NCBI GenBank assembly: GCA_963737365.1
Contig: CAVTSD010000001.1
Coordinates: forward strand, 1,178,001 to 1,242,000
Origin: Roseiarcus sp963737365
GTDB taxonomy: Bacteria > Pseudomonadota > Alphaproteobacteria > Rhizobiales > Beijerinckiaceae
Direction: 5' to 3'
DNA: 64,000 nucleotides
A program made the position numbers and the translations under genes. Of the stretch, positions 9,293 through 18,326 are shown piece after piece (positions within the stretch are counted from its first letter, which is position 1; each line of letters starts with the position of its first letter). The notes beneath the pieces were generated by a model. It made no database searches. It was not told the DNA's origin and was given only the letters and a program-made list of their open reading frames with translations.

Positions 9293-10411
9293 ATGGCCAA
9301 GCGCGATTTCTACGAAACCCTGGGCGTCGCCAAAACGGCGACCGAGACTGAGCTCAAGTCCGCCTTCCGCAAGGCGGCGATGCAGTGTCATCCTGACCGG
9401 CACCCAGGCGACAAGCAGGCCGAGGCGCGGTTCAAGGAACTGAACGAAGCTTATCAGCACCTCTCGGACGCCCAGAAGCGCGCGGCCTATGACCGCTATG
9501 GTCACGCCGCCTTCGATCAGAGCGGGATGAGCGACGGCTTTGCGGCGTCGATGTCCGACATCTTCGACGATCTGTTCGGCGACATGATGGGCGGCGGCCG
9601 GCGCGGACGCCAGACTTCAGGCCGAGAGCGCGGCGCCGACCTGCGCTATAACCTCGAGATCACGCTCGAAGAGGCGTTTCACGGCAAGACCGCGTCTATT
9701 CGCATGCCGACTTCGGTCGCCTGCGAAGCCTGCTCCGGCTCCGGCGCGCGCGCGGGTTCGCGGCCGGCGACCTGTAAGACTTGCGGCGGGCATGGCCGCG
9801 TGCGCGCGCAGCAGGGCTTCTTCGCCATCGAACGCACTTGCCCCACCTGTCATGGCCGCGGGCAGACCATCGAAAACCCTTGCGACAAATGCGCCGGAGC
9901 CGGCCGCGTGACCCGGGAGCGAACGTTGTCAGTGAACGTTCCCGCCGGCGTCGAGGACGGCACCCGCATTCGCCTGACCAGCGAGGGCGAGGCTGGAATG
10001 CGCGGCGGTCCGCCGGGCGATCTCTATATTTTTCTCACCGTCAAACCGCATGCCTTCTTCCAACGCGACGGCGCCGACCTCTATTGCCGCGTGCCGATCT
10101 CGATGGTGCAGGCCTCGCTCGGCGGGGAATTCAATGTCCGAACGCTCGATGGGACAGAGTCCAAGGTCACCGTTCCGGAAGGCGCCCAATCGGGGCGCCA
10201 AATGAGGCTGCGCGGCAAGGGCATGCCGGTGCTTCGAGCTCGCGATTCGGGCGACCTGTTTGTCCAGCTCGTCGTCGAGACGCCACAGAACCTCACGCGG
10301 CGACAGCGCGAGCTGTTGACGGAGTTCGCGTCCGAATCGTCCCACACGACCCAGCCCGAAAGCGCGGGCTTCTTCGCCAAGATGAAGGAGTTCTTCGAGG
10401 GTCGAGCCTGA
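9293..10411 (+). CDS. dnaJ: Hsp40 co-chaperone DnaJ
   Basis: A 372-aa cytoplasmic co-chaperone that delivers clients to DnaK and stimulates its ATPase. The J domain (about 4-70) contains the essential HPD (CHPDRHPGD, about 34-36). A Gly/Phe-rich linker follows. The zinc-finger region has four CxxCxGxG-type repeats (CEACSGSG, CKTCGGHG, CPTCHGRG, CDKCAGAG) at about 144-210, then the two C-terminal beta domains. Length is normal. It lies 197 bp downstream of dnaK, beyond a terminator hairpin. A weak heat-shock-like CTTGAAAC (9231) upstream could mark its own promoter. Confidence 0.98.
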   Translation: MAKRDFYETLGVAKTATETELKSAFRKAAMQCHPDRHPGDKQAEARFKELNEAYQHLSDAQKRAAYDRYGHAAFDQSGMSDGFAASMSDIFDDLFGDMMGGGRRGRQTSGRERGADLRYNLEITLEEAFHGKTASIRMPTSVACEACSGSGARAGSRPATCKTCGGHGRVRAQQGFFAIERTCPTCHGRGQTIENPCDKCAGAGRVTRERTLSVNVPAGVEDGTRIRLTSEGEAGMRGGPPGDLYIFLTVKPHAFFQRDGADLYCRVPISMVQASLGGEFNVRTLDGTESKVTVPEGAQSGRQMRLRGKGMPVLRARDSGDLFVQLVVETPQNLTRRQRELLTEFASESSHTTQPESAGFFAKMKEFFEGRA

Positions 10412-10445
10412 CGCTCTCGAGGGGCGCCAAGGCGCCTGTCCGCCG

Positions 10446-10871
10446 CTACTTCTCCCCATTCTGCTCGAGCAGTCGCGCCTCCGCCGAGGCGAGGATGGCG
10501 TCGGCGTCCGACTCGCCGCTATGCACGAAACCCAGCACTTTGGGCATGTGCGGTGGGACGTCCTTCAGCCACCGGATACGAACCTTGTTATCGTGAATGA
10601 TCTCGCGGCGCTCGGCCTCAAGCGGGCCGGAGCGCACTATGTTTTCCAGCGCCGCAGCTGTTTTCCCGGGAAGCTTTATCGGAGCGCAGATTGTGAAGAC
10701 CACGATCTGCCCTTCCGGAACAACGCTGGACAAAAAGGCTTTAAGCCTGCCCACGAAACGCAAGGCCACCTTGTCGAAACGCGGGCGCAGCTTTGCAGCG
10801 GTGAGCCGCGCGACGATCTCGCGCTCGATGGTGTCGGCATCGATCGACGGGGATTTTGAGACCCTGGACAT
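10446..10871 (-). CDS. Conserved hypothetical protein
   Basis: A 141-aa soluble protein without signal peptide or membrane segments. It has a compact alpha/beta pattern with a hydrophobic strand VPEGQIVVFTICAPIKLPGKT (about 52-72) and IRWLKDVPPHMPKVLGFVHS near 97-117. I recognise no catalytic motif or named domain. It is convergent with dnaJ (34 bp apart). The start ATG at 10871 is the first of the frame and gives an open, well-spaced gene. Its function is unknown. Confidence 0.65.
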   Translation of the reverse strand: MSRVSKSPSIDADTIEREIVARLTAAKLRPRFDKVALRFVGRLKAFLSSVVPEGQIVVFTICAPIKLPGKTAAALENIVRSGPLEAERREIIHDNKVRIRWLKDVPPHMPKVLGFVHSGESDADAILASAEARLLEQNGEK

Positions 10872-10992
10872 AGGTCCTCCGACTGGCAGCGGGCGTTATC
10901 TCATAAGCACTGAACCAGCCGATCCTTCTATGCAGGCGCGTCTCCCCTCGTTATAAGCGCTGGCCTGATTGGAGTTCGCGAACGGAGCCGCA

Positions 10993-11625
10993 ATGCAAGC
11001 CCAAACGCCCGGCGGAGCGCGTCGGCGCGGGCTCGCCGACAGCGCGCGTTTTCTCAAGACTCTCGTAGCAGCGCCGCGGCTGACCGGCGCGGTCGCGCCA
11101 TCGGGGCGAGCGCTCGCGCGCGCGATGGCGGCGGCGATCGGCTCGCCATCGAATGGCCTCGTCGTCGAACTCGGACCCGGAACCGGGCCGGTAACCCAGT
11201 CGCTGATCGAGACCGGCGTAGCCTCAAAGCGGCTCGTGCTGATCGAGTACGATCCTGGCTTCTGCCGCATGCTGGAGAGGCGCTTCGAGGGCGTCCGCGT
11301 GATCCAGGGCGACGCTTACGATCTCCCGCGTACGCTCGCGTCCTTCTCGGGCGAGCCGGTCGCCGCAATTGTCTCCAGTCTACCTTTGCTCAACCAACCG
11401 CCGCCTCGCCGCACGAAACTGATCGCCGACGCATTCGCGTTGATGGGGCCGGCGGGGGTATTCGTGCAGTTCACCTACGGGCTTCAGTCGCCTATTCCGC
11501 GCGAGGCTTGCGCCGATCGTTATTCCGCCCTTCGCTCGAGGCCGATCTTGCTTAATCTGCCGCCGGCCTTTGTCTGGACCTATCGTCTCGATGCAAAGAG
11601 CGTTGCGGAAGGTCGGATGAAATGA
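10993..11625 (+). CDS. PmtA-like SAM-dependent methyltransferase
   Basis: A 210-aa Rossmann-fold methyltransferase with the SAM-binding motif I VVELGPGTGPVT (about 54-65), an acidic residue at the end of strand 2 (LIEYDPGF), and the preceding TGAVAPSGRALARAM. This combination is typical of Sinorhizobium/Agrobacterium-type phospholipid N-methyltransferases related to rRNA adenine dimethylases. The likely reaction is methylation of phosphatidylethanolamine toward phosphatidylcholine. I chose the ATG at 10993, preceded by CGGAG; an in-frame TTG at 10969 is also possible. Its stop overlaps pyrF by four bases (ATGA). Confidence 0.75.
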   Translation: MQAQTPGGARRRGLADSARFLKTLVAAPRLTGAVAPSGRALARAMAAAIGSPSNGLVVELGPGTGPVTQSLIETGVASKRLVLIEYDPGFCRMLERRFEGVRVIQGDAYDLPRTLASFSGEPVAAIVSSLPLLNQPPPRRTKLIADAFALMGPAGVFVQFTYGLQSPIPREACADRYSALRSRPILLNLPPAFVWTYRLDAKSVAEGRMK

Positions 11626-12326
11626 CACCGCTTGCGCCGCGCGACCGATTGATCGTCGCCCTCGATAGGCCTGACGCTGGAGACGCGCGGCGGCTGGTCG
11701 AGCGGATCGGCGAGAGCGCGGTCTTTTATAAGATAGGCATGGAGCTCGCTTACGGCGGCGGCCTGCCGCTCGTGCCTGAATTCTCTGCGGGCGGCAAACA
11801 GGTTTTTCTCGACCTCAAGCTGCATGACATTCCCAACACCGTCGAGCGGGCGACCGCGCAAGCGGCCAAACTGGGCGCGCGGTTCCTCACTGTTCACGCC
11901 TATCCTCAGACGATGCGCGCGGCGGTCGCGGGCGCCAAGGGATCGGGGATGCAGATCCTCGCGGTGACCGTGCTGACCTCCTACGACGACGGCGATCTTT
12001 TCGACGCGGTGTATCGCTTCGGCGTGGTCGAGACTGTTCGGCGGCGTGCCGAACAGGCGCTCGAGCTCGGCGTCGACGGCCTGGTGGCGAGCGCCGAGGA
12101 AGCGGTCCTGGCGCGTCAGACCGTCGGCGCCAAGCTGTTCCTTGTCACTCCCGGCATTCGGCCCGCAGGCGGCGCCGTCGGCGACCAGAAGCGCGTCGCC
12201 ACGCCTGCCCAAGCCATCCGCAACGGCGCCGACTATCTGGTAGTGGGGCGCCCGATCACGCAGGCGCCTGATCCTCGCGCGGCGGCGGATGCGATCGCCG
12301 CGGAAATCCGCGGCGCATTGACTTGA
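11622..12326 (+). CDS. pyrF: Orotidine 5'-phosphate decarboxylase
   Basis: A 234-aa TIM-barrel enzyme that converts OMP to UMP in the last step of de novo pyrimidine synthesis. The N-terminal RLIVALDRPD carries the first substrate-binding Asp. FLDLKLHDIPNTV (about 65-77) contains the catalytic Asp-Lys-Asp cluster. Phosphate-binding LVTPGIRPAG and DYLVVGRPIT (about 205-214) close the barrel. Length matches the bacterial family. It is translationally coupled to the preceding methyltransferase gene and followed closely by two DUF1330 genes and dapB. Confidence 0.97.
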   Translation: MTPLAPRDRLIVALDRPDAGDARRLVERIGESAVFYKIGMELAYGGGLPLVPEFSAGGKQVFLDLKLHDIPNTVERATAQAAKLGARFLTVHAYPQTMRAAVAGAKGSGMQILAVTVLTSYDDGDLFDAVYRFGVVETVRRRAEQALELGVDGLVASAEEAVLARQTVGAKLFLVTPGIRPAGGAVGDQKRVATPAQAIRNGADYLVVGRPITQAPDPRAAADAIAAEIRGALT

Positions 12327-12375
12327 GTGGCCGGAGCCGAGCTAAGCTCGCAAAAGCGCTGTGATAGGAAGGCTC

Positions 12376-12663
12376 ATGCCCAAGGGTTACGTCATCTCGC
12401 GTATCGATATCACCAATCCCGACGCCTACGCGCGCTATGTCGCGGCGGCGACCAAGGCGCTCGCCGAGCATGGCGGCAAGCTGCTCGCGCGCGGCGGTCG
12501 TAGCGAGGCCTTGGAGGGCGCGGCGCGAGCGCGCAACATCGTGCTCGAGTTCGAAAGCTACGATGCAGCGCGTCGCTATATTCATTCCGAGCAATATCAG
12601 GCGGCGCGGGCGTTGCGCGAAGGCGCGGCGGACATCGAGATGGTTCTGGTCGAGGGAGTTTGA
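12376..12663 (+). CDS. DUF1330 family protein, copy 1
   Basis: A 95-aa ferredoxin-like alpha/beta-barrel protein beginning MPKGYVISRIDITNPDAY, the usual DUF1330 start, with GGKLLARGG (about 34-42) and NIVLEFESYDAARRYI (about 55-70). Members are small dimeric proteins with no established reaction. AGGAAGG precedes the ATG at good spacing, so I prefer 12376 to the in-frame GTG at 12361. The next gene is a diverged paralogue starting four bases after this stop; the two probably arose by tandem duplication and may form a heterodimer. Confidence 0.85.
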   Translation: MPKGYVISRIDITNPDAYARYVAAATKALAEHGGKLLARGGRSEALEGAARARNIVLEFESYDAARRYIHSEQYQAARALREGAADIEMVLVEGV

Positions 12664-12666
12664 CGC

Positions 12667-12972
12667 ATGCCCAAGGGGTACTGGGTGGTTCATGTCGACG
12701 TGAACGACGCCGAAAGCTACCAGAAATACGTCAATGCCAATGCGGTGGCGTTTGCGAAATACGGAGGGCGGTTCCTCGTCCGTGGCGGCAAGCATGTCGT
12801 CACAAGCGGCAAGGCGCGGGAGCGCAATGTCGTGATTGAGTTTCGCGACTACGAGACCGCCGTCGCCTGCCATGAATCGGAAGAATATCGAGAAGCAGCC
12901 AAGCTTCGCGACGCCGCCAGCGTCGCCGACCTCGTCATCGTCGAAGGCTACGACGGGCCCCAGCCGGGCTGA
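12667..12972 (+). CDS. DUF1330 family protein, copy 2
   Basis: A 101-aa paralogue of the preceding gene. It shares the MPKGY start, Y-x-K-Y-V, GGRFLVRGG, RERNVVIEF and a C-terminal DLVIVEGYDG. Identity between the copies is moderate by eye, so the duplication is not recent. It starts four bases after the stop of copy 1 and ends 25 bases before dapB, so pyrF, both DUF1330 genes and dapB read like one operon. Function is unknown. Confidence 0.85.
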   Translation: MPKGYWVVHVDVNDAESYQKYVNANAVAFAKYGGRFLVRGGKHVVTSGKARERNVVIEFRDYETAVACHESEEYREAAKLRDAASVADLVIVEGYDGPQPG

Positions 12973-12997
12973 CGCCTGAGCGAAGGAAGCCCGCGAA

Positions 12998-13813
12998 ATG
13001 GCCGACTTAAGGCTGATTGTGAGCGGCGCCGCCGGCCGCATGGGGCGCATGGTCGTGCGGACGATTCATGAGACGGACGGGTTCAAGCTCACCGGCGCGC
13101 TCGAGCGTGAAGACTCGCCCTGGCTCGGCCAGGATCCGGCGGCGCTTGCCGGCTGCCCTGCCAAGGGCCTAGAGATCGTGGCCGATCCGCTGCCCCTGCT
13201 GCTCGACGCCGACGCGATCATCGATTTCTCCTCGCCCGCCGCAAGCGTTGCTCTCGCCGGCCTCGCTGCGCAAGCGCGCATCGCCGACGTGATCGGCACG
13301 ACCGGCTTGAGCGACGAGGATCTCGACAGGATCGACTGGGCGGCGCGCCACGCCCCGATCGTGCGCTCCGGCAACATGAGCATCGGCGTCAATCTTCTCG
13401 CGGCGCTGACGCGGCGGGCGGCGTCGGCGCTGGGCAACGATTTCGACATTGAGATCGTCGAGATGCATCATCGCATGAAAGTCGATGCGCCCTCCGGCAC
13501 GGCGCTGCTTCTTGGCGAAGCCGCGGCTGAGGGCCGCAAAGTTGCGCTCAAGGACCACTCGTCGCGTGGCCGCGACGGCCTGACCGGCGCTCGCCGCATC
13601 GGCGACATCGGCTTCGCCGCGCTGCGGGGCGGTACGGTCGTGGGCGATCACAGCGTCATCTTCGCCGGAGAAGGCGAGCGGGTGACGTTGAGCCATCATG
13701 CCGAGGATCGCGCGCTCTTCGCCCGCGGCGCGCTCAAGGCTGTCATGTGGGCCACGAACCGCAAGCCCGGGCTATATTCGATGGGGGACGTGCTGGGGCT
13801 TAGCGACGACTGA
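12998..13813 (+). CDS. dapB: 4-hydroxy-tetrahydrodipicolinate reductase
   Basis: A 271-aa NAD(P)H-dependent cytoplasmic enzyme of the lysine/diaminopimelate pathway, needed for peptidoglycan cross-linking and lysine. The N-terminal nucleotide-binding loop is VSGAAGRMGRMVV (about 8-20). The substrate-binding and catalytic signature EMHHRMKVDAPSGTA (about 156-170) contains the conserved His-His and Lys. RSGNMSIGVN lies just before it. Length is standard. An AAGGAAG ribosome-binding site precedes the ATG. Confidence 0.98.
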   Translation: MADLRLIVSGAAGRMGRMVVRTIHETDGFKLTGALEREDSPWLGQDPAALAGCPAKGLEIVADPLPLLLDADAIIDFSSPAASVALAGLAAQARIADVIGTTGLSDEDLDRIDWAARHAPIVRSGNMSIGVNLLAALTRRAASALGNDFDIEIVEMHHRMKVDAPSGTALLLGEAAAEGRKVALKDHSSRGRDGLTGARRIGDIGFAALRGGTVVGDHSVIFAGEGERVTLSHHAEDRALFARGALKAVMWATNRKPGLYSMGDVLGLSDD

Positions 13814-13837
13814 TCGCGCGCGTGGCCCCCGGCCAGT

Positions 13838-14320
13838 TCATTTCGGGGCGACGGTCTCCGTGCAGTGGAAATCGAGTTTCGCCGACTTTTCCGTCTTTCC
13901 CGCATGAACCTGAATGGCGAGTGGCATGCACGTCGCGCCGTCCAGGAAAACCGCTTTGTGCTCGATCCCGTCCGGGCCAAAGATAAAGTTGGTAAAGGCC
14001 TTGTGGGTGGTGATGGGACCGGAACGTCCAGTCTGCGTGAGATCGACAACCGCCGTCGCATATTTTGGCGAAGCGTTTTTGTCGCCCTCGAAGGTGAAAT
14101 CGATAAGGAGGCCGGTCGCCGTGTCGCCGCCGAGCGCGCCCCCTTTCGGCGCGTCAACGAGGCTCTCGCCGCCGCTCACAAGATCGTCGGAGAGTTTCCC
14201 CGCATGTTCCAGAAAAGCGTAGGCTTTGACATCGGTAATCTTGAGTTGCGCGGCTTCGGCGCCCTGAGCCAGGACGACCGAGAGAACTGACGCCACGACG
14301 CCAACGCGAAGCCCACGCAT
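13838..14320 (-). CDS. Secreted protein of unknown function
   Basis: A 160-aa protein with a clear signal peptide (hydrophobic core about residues 5-20, cleavage after QGAEA). The mature part is rich in beta-type segments, with TATGLLIDFTFEGDKNASPKY and two cysteines (CMPLAIQV and FHCTETV) that could form a disulfide. I recognise no named domain. The ATG at 14320 immediately precedes the signal peptide; the frame extends 12 codons further upstream into the terminator region, which argues against that longer start. It is convergent with dapB. Confidence 0.7.
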   Translation of the reverse strand: MRGLRVGVVASVLSVVLAQGAEAAQLKITDVKAYAFLEHAGKLSDDLVSGGESLVDAPKGGALGGDTATGLLIDFTFEGDKNASPKYATAVVDLTQTGRSGPITTHKAFTNFIFGPDGIEHKAVFLDGATCMPLAIQVHAGKTEKSAKLDFHCTETVAPK

Positions 14321-14350
14321 GTTCCTCCCCCAACGATTAATCGACGATCT

Positions 14351-14393
14351 AAACAAAAAAATCCCCCGGCTCGCACTCAGGAGAACCGGGGGA
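14351..14393 (-). terminator. Intrinsic terminator of the Bax-inhibitor-1 gene
   Basis: Read on the minus strand, a stem TCCCCCGG / CCGGGGGA (14386-14393 with 14362-14369) is followed by an uninterrupted run of seven Ts and then GTTT. It begins about 30 bases after the stop codon of the membrane-protein gene. It is the best canonical intrinsic terminator in the window. Confidence 0.88.
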
Positions 14394-14424
14394 AGAGCTA
14401 GATGGTTAGATTAACGATCCGATG

Positions 14425-15192
14425 TCAGTTGCTCCGCTGCGATCCTGTCAGCATAAGGATTGCCTGGAACATGTTGATGAAGTCGAGGTAGAGGCGAAGC
14501 GCGCCGTGAATCGACTTCTTGTGGACCATCTCGTAGCTGTCCCCGCTGAAGTACATCTCCTTGATCGACTGCGTATCCCAGGCGGTCAGGCCGGCGAAGA
14601 TCACGACCGCAAGCAGCGAGATGCCGAACTGCAACCCGGTGCTGTGAAGGAACATGTTCAGCAGGCTCGCGACGATGAGGCCGATGACCCCCATCATCAT
14701 GAACGACCCCATCGCGGACAGGCTGCGCTGCGTCGTGTAGCCGTAGAGGCTGAGGCTTGCGAACGCGGCCGCGGCGGCGAAGAACGCGCGCCCAATCGAA
14801 GCGCCGGTGTAGACCACCAGCAGCGCCGACATCGACAAGCCGATCAGCGCGGCAAAGGCGATGAAGGCGTTTCGCGCCGTCGCCACCGACATCGTGTTGA
14901 TGCGGGCGGACAACCAGAACACGAGCGCGAGCGGCGACAGCACGATCAGCCAGCGGAGCGGCGAGACGTAGATCGCATGACCGAAGTCGGTCAGCGCCAA
15001 GCGCCCGTTGCCCACATTGACCGTGCCAAACGCGAAGGCGGCGTAGGCCACCAACCCAGTCACGCCGAGCCCGAGGGTCATGTAGTTGTAGACGCCGATC
15101 ATATAGGCCCGGAGGCCCTGATCGACAGCGACGCCGGACCGTGCGTACCCCGCACCGGGGCGCGGGCTGGCGTAACGGTCATAGTTGGACAT
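14425..15192 (-). CDS. Bax inhibitor-1 family membrane protein
   Basis: A 255-aa inner-membrane protein with about seven hydrophobic segments after a short polar N-terminus (YDRYASPRPGAGYAR). It belongs to the TMBIM/UPF0005 family (YccA/YbhL/YetJ). Bacterial members act as pH-sensitive Ca2+ leak channels or modulate FtsH. The family's acidic residues appear as FAGLTAWDTQSIKEMY (about 205-220) and in the C-terminal ALRLYLDFINMFQAILML. It is a monocistronic unit ending in a strong terminator. Confidence 0.93.
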   Translation of the reverse strand: MSNYDRYASPRPGAGYARSGVAVDQGLRAYMIGVYNYMTLGLGVTGLVAYAAFAFGTVNVGNGRLALTDFGHAIYVSPLRWLIVLSPLALVFWLSARINTMSVATARNAFIAFAALIGLSMSALLVVYTGASIGRAFFAAAAAFASLSLYGYTTQRSLSAMGSFMMMGVIGLIVASLLNMFLHSTGLQFGISLLAVVIFAGLTAWDTQSIKEMYFSGDSYEMVHKKSIHGALRLYLDFINMFQAILMLTGSQRSN

Positions 15193-15376
15193 GAGAGAAA
15201 CCTCATAATAAGTGGCGGCGCTCGCCTTGAGTTTTTTCGGACGCGCGCCTGACCCGCATAATATGGCCGCGCGGCGCCCCTCCGCAAGTGCCGTTGCTTA
15301 TAGAACTAACGTTGGTTTTGTTACCTTTTTGTAATTGTCGGCGATAAAAAACTTCGCTTTTCTTGCGACCGCGCGG

Positions 15377-16996
15377 CTAGTGACCGCCGCCGCCCCCTCC
15401 CGCCGCCACCGGGCGGCGCATCATCGCGGCCAGGCTAACACAGCCCAGAAAGACTACGGTGAGGGCCATAAACACATCCGAGATCGCCATCACCTCCGCC
15501 TGCCGCCGCACGATCAGGGCAAGCTGACGCGTCGCTGCGAGCTCGGCGTCCGACCCTCGCGCCGCCAGCGCCGCAGTCATGCTGGCCAGCCTATCCGTCG
15601 CGACCTGACGTCCCCAATTCACGGATTCCCGCAGCATCTCGAGATGAAGATCCATGCGCTTGTCGAGGAGGGTGTTGATCAGCGCAAGGCCAACGGCGCC
15701 GCCGAGGTTGCGCATCAGGTTGAAAAGCCCCGAGGCGTTCTTGATCTTCTGCGGCGGCATGGTGCCGAGCGCCAGATTGTTGATCGGCACCATCGACAGC
15801 ATGAGCCCGACGCCCCGGAAGACCTGCGGCCACAAAAGCTCCCAGAAGTCCCAGTCGACGGTGACGTAAGAGGCCTGATAGGTCCCGACTGCGAACATGA
15901 CGAAGCCGGCTGCGATCATGAGACGGGGGTCCACCCGCGTCATCAGCCGCCCGGCGAGCGGCGCGGTGAGGAACATGCAGAGGCCCGTCACGAACATCGT
16001 CTTGCCGATCATCAGCGACGAATAGCCGCGCACCACCGCGAGATAGACGGGGTAAATGTAGGTGAGGCCGTATAGCCCGATGCCGAGCACGAAGGCGAAC
16101 ATCGAGCCGGTCCAGAAATTGCGGTCGCGGAAGGCGCTGAGATCGACGATCGGCTGCCGCGCCGTCGCCATACGCCAGAAGAAGGCGACGCAACTCACTG
16201 CCGAGATGACGATTGCGATCGTCACCGGCGTGCTTTCGAACCAGTCCTTCGACGGACCCTCTTCGAGCGCGTATTCCAGCGCCCCGAGGAAGCCGGCCAT
16301 GGTGGCGAGACCGACATAGTCGAAGTGGGTGAGAAGCGAATAGTCAGGCTCGTCAAAGTCGATCAAGAGCCACGCGGCGATGGTGACGATGATCCCCGGG
16401 CCGAGGTTGACCAGAAACAGCCAGTGCCAGGAAAACCAGTCGGTGAGATAGCCGCCGACCGTTGGGCCGATCGTCGGCGCAAGCGTCGCCACAAGGCCGA
16501 TGATGGGCGCGATGAACGGCTGCTTGTCGCGCGGAAAGATGGTGAAGGCGGACGCGAAAACCGTGGGGATCATGCCGCCGCCGATGAAGCCCTGGAGCGC
16601 CCGCCAGAGGATCATCTCCTCGATCGAGTTGGCGTGGGCGCACATGAAGCTCATGAGCGTGAAGCCGCCGGCCGAAATAGTGAAGATGACCCTTGTCGAC
16701 ACCACGCGCGACAGGAAGCCCGACAGCGGGATCATGATCACTTCAGCGACCAGGTAGCTGGTCTGCACCCAAGTGACTTCGTCCGACGACGCGGAGAGCC
16801 CGGCCTGGATCTGCGACAAGGAGGCTGAAACGATCTGGATGTCCAGGATCGCCATGAACATCCCGAACACCATGAAGATGAACGCCGCGACCCGCTTGAC
16901 CGAGAAGTCGCGTTGCGCGACCGCCGCCGGCGCGACGATGAGATCGGTCGCCGGCGACGCCCCGCCTGGCCTTATCGCGGGCGCCGCGCTGGTCAC
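15377..16996 (-). CDS. emrB: EmrB/QacA (DHA2) family multidrug efflux permease
   Basis: A 539-aa inner-membrane MFS antiporter with 14 predicted membrane segments. The start of TM1 (FGMFMAILDIQIVSASLSQI) carries the LD-I-VNVAL-like motif of DHA2 proteins, and WVQTSYLVAEVIMIPLSG (about 75-92) is the next conserved block. It works with the membrane-fusion protein encoded just upstream, and an outer-membrane channel, to expel hydrophobic toxicants. The ATG overlaps the stop of emrA by four bases, giving tight coupling. The C-terminus ends in a glycine-rich stretch (AAGGGGGGH). Confidence 0.93.
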   Translation of the reverse strand: MTSAAPAIRPGGASPATDLIVAPAAVAQRDFSVKRVAAFIFMVFGMFMAILDIQIVSASLSQIQAGLSASSDEVTWVQTSYLVAEVIMIPLSGFLSRVVSTRVIFTISAGGFTLMSFMCAHANSIEEMILWRALQGFIGGGMIPTVFASAFTIFPRDKQPFIAPIIGLVATLAPTIGPTVGGYLTDWFSWHWLFLVNLGPGIIVTIAAWLLIDFDEPDYSLLTHFDYVGLATMAGFLGALEYALEEGPSKDWFESTPVTIAIVISAVSCVAFFWRMATARQPIVDLSAFRDRNFWTGSMFAFVLGIGLYGLTYIYPVYLAVVRGYSSLMIGKTMFVTGLCMFLTAPLAGRLMTRVDPRLMIAAGFVMFAVGTYQASYVTVDWDFWELLWPQVFRGVGLMLSMVPINNLALGTMPPQKIKNASGLFNLMRNLGGAVGLALINTLLDKRMDLHLEMLRESVNWGRQVATDRLASMTAALAARGSDAELAATRQLALIVRRQAEVMAISDVFMALTVVFLGCVSLAAMMRRPVAAGGGGGGH

Positions 16997-18300
16997 GGCT
17001 TCAAGCTTCGGGTCGCGAAGGCTTCGAGCCCAAGCGCTCCGAGCAGCGTCGGCTCGGGCGTCGCGGGATCGCGGGTATGGACGGTCGCGACGACCGAGAG
17101 GCCGGACCTGAGCGGGACTTGTTTCAGCACGTCCTCGGGAAACGTGATGCGCACCGCAACCCGCTGGACGACCTTGGTGAAGTTTCCGGTTGCGTTGTCA
17201 GGCGGCAGCAAAGAGAACTCGGAGCCCGACGCCGGGGAAACCGATGACACCACGCCCTCGACCACCTTGCCGTCGAGCGCGTCGACGGAGACATCGACCT
17301 TCTGTCCAGGCTTGACGTTAGCGAGCTGCGTTTCCTTGAAGTTGGCGTCGACGTAAGAGGCGTTGAGCGGCACCAGCGCCATCAGCCGGGTTCCCGGCTG
17401 GACCAGGTTTCCGACCTGAGCCGCCTTGTTGCCGATGGTTCCGTCAAAGGGAGCGAGTACGCGGGTGAAGGAAAGATTGCGCTCCGCCATCGCCTGGGCG
17501 GTCACGAGCTCGTCGCGCTGCCGCGAGGCTTCGTCCTTCTGCGCCCTGAGCACATCGAGATTGGCCTTTGCGCCGTCGAGGCCGGCGGCCGCCGAGGCCT
17601 GGCTCGCCTTGGCGGCGGCCAGCGCTGCGACCGTGCGGTCGCGATCGGCGGTCGCCTGCTCGAGCCGCTGCTGCGAGCCGAAATTTGTCTGAGCGAGCTT
17701 GAGCGAGCGGTCATGCTCGAGGGCGGCCCGCTCGACTTCGGCCTCGGCGCTCTTAACTTGTGCTGCCGCTGAATCGACCTGAGCTCCGGCCTGGGCGATG
17801 ATCGCGCCCTGGGCCTCGATCTGGCGCGCGAAGCGGGCGATGGTCGCGTCTTCGGTGCCGATGCGCGCGCGGGCGGCGTCGACCGCGTTTTGATAGTCGC
17901 CATCGTCGATCGAAGCGAGCAGATCGCCCTTGTGAACGACCTGGTTGTCAACCACGGGAACCGCGGTCAGGTGGCCCATCGCCTTGGCCGCGATGATCGC
18001 TGTGTCCGCGCCGACATAGGCGTCATCGGTCGAGACCAGGAAGCGCCCCGTGACAAAATAGTCGTAAGCGGTTTTGCCGCCATAACCGAGCCCGGCGAGG
18101 ATCAGGACGGGCATGATAAATCGGCGCAGGCCGGATCGCTTGGCCGGCGGGGGCTTAAGCGGCGCGCCGCCCGCCCCCGCATGGGCGAGAGCGCCCGGCG
18201 AGGCGGTCGCAGGCGTCGGAAGGCTCACAGACGGAGGAGCGGTCATCGCTCGCGACGCCGTTTCGGCGCCAGAACCCGCGACCTGGAGGTCATCGGCCAT
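16993..18300 (-). CDS. emrA: HlyD/EmrA-family membrane fusion protein
   Basis: A 435-aa periplasmic adaptor anchored by one N-terminal membrane segment (FIMPVLILAGLGYGGKTAYDYF, about 60-80). The first lipoyl half-motif has STDDAYVGADTAIIAAKAMGHL. A long alpha-helical hairpin (about 140-255, Ala/Gln/Glu-rich) reaches toward the outer-membrane channel, and the second lipoyl half and beta-barrel contain VLAPFDGTIGNKAAQVGNLVQPG. The ATG at 18300 is preceded by AAGGGTG at nine bases; a GTG at 18312 is the alternative. It is first in the emrAB operon and divergent from the TetR regulator. Confidence 0.92.
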   Translation of the reverse strand: MADDLQVAGSGAETASRAMTAPPSVSLPTPATASPGALAHAGAGGAPLKPPPAKRSGLRRFIMPVLILAGLGYGGKTAYDYFVTGRFLVSTDDAYVGADTAIIAAKAMGHLTAVPVVDNQVVHKGDLLASIDDGDYQNAVDAARARIGTEDATIARFARQIEAQGAIIAQAGAQVDSAAAQVKSAEAEVERAALEHDRSLKLAQTNFGSQQRLEQATADRDRTVAALAAAKASQASAAAGLDGAKANLDVLRAQKDEASRQRDELVTAQAMAERNLSFTRVLAPFDGTIGNKAAQVGNLVQPGTRLMALVPLNASYVDANFKETQLANVKPGQKVDVSVDALDGKVVEGVVSSVSPASGSEFSLLPPDNATGNFTKVVQRVAVRITFPEDVLKQVPLRSGLSVVATVHTRDPATPEPTLLGALGLEAFATRSLKP

Positions 18301-18326
18301 GTGAGAGAGCACCCTTAACCAAAAGT

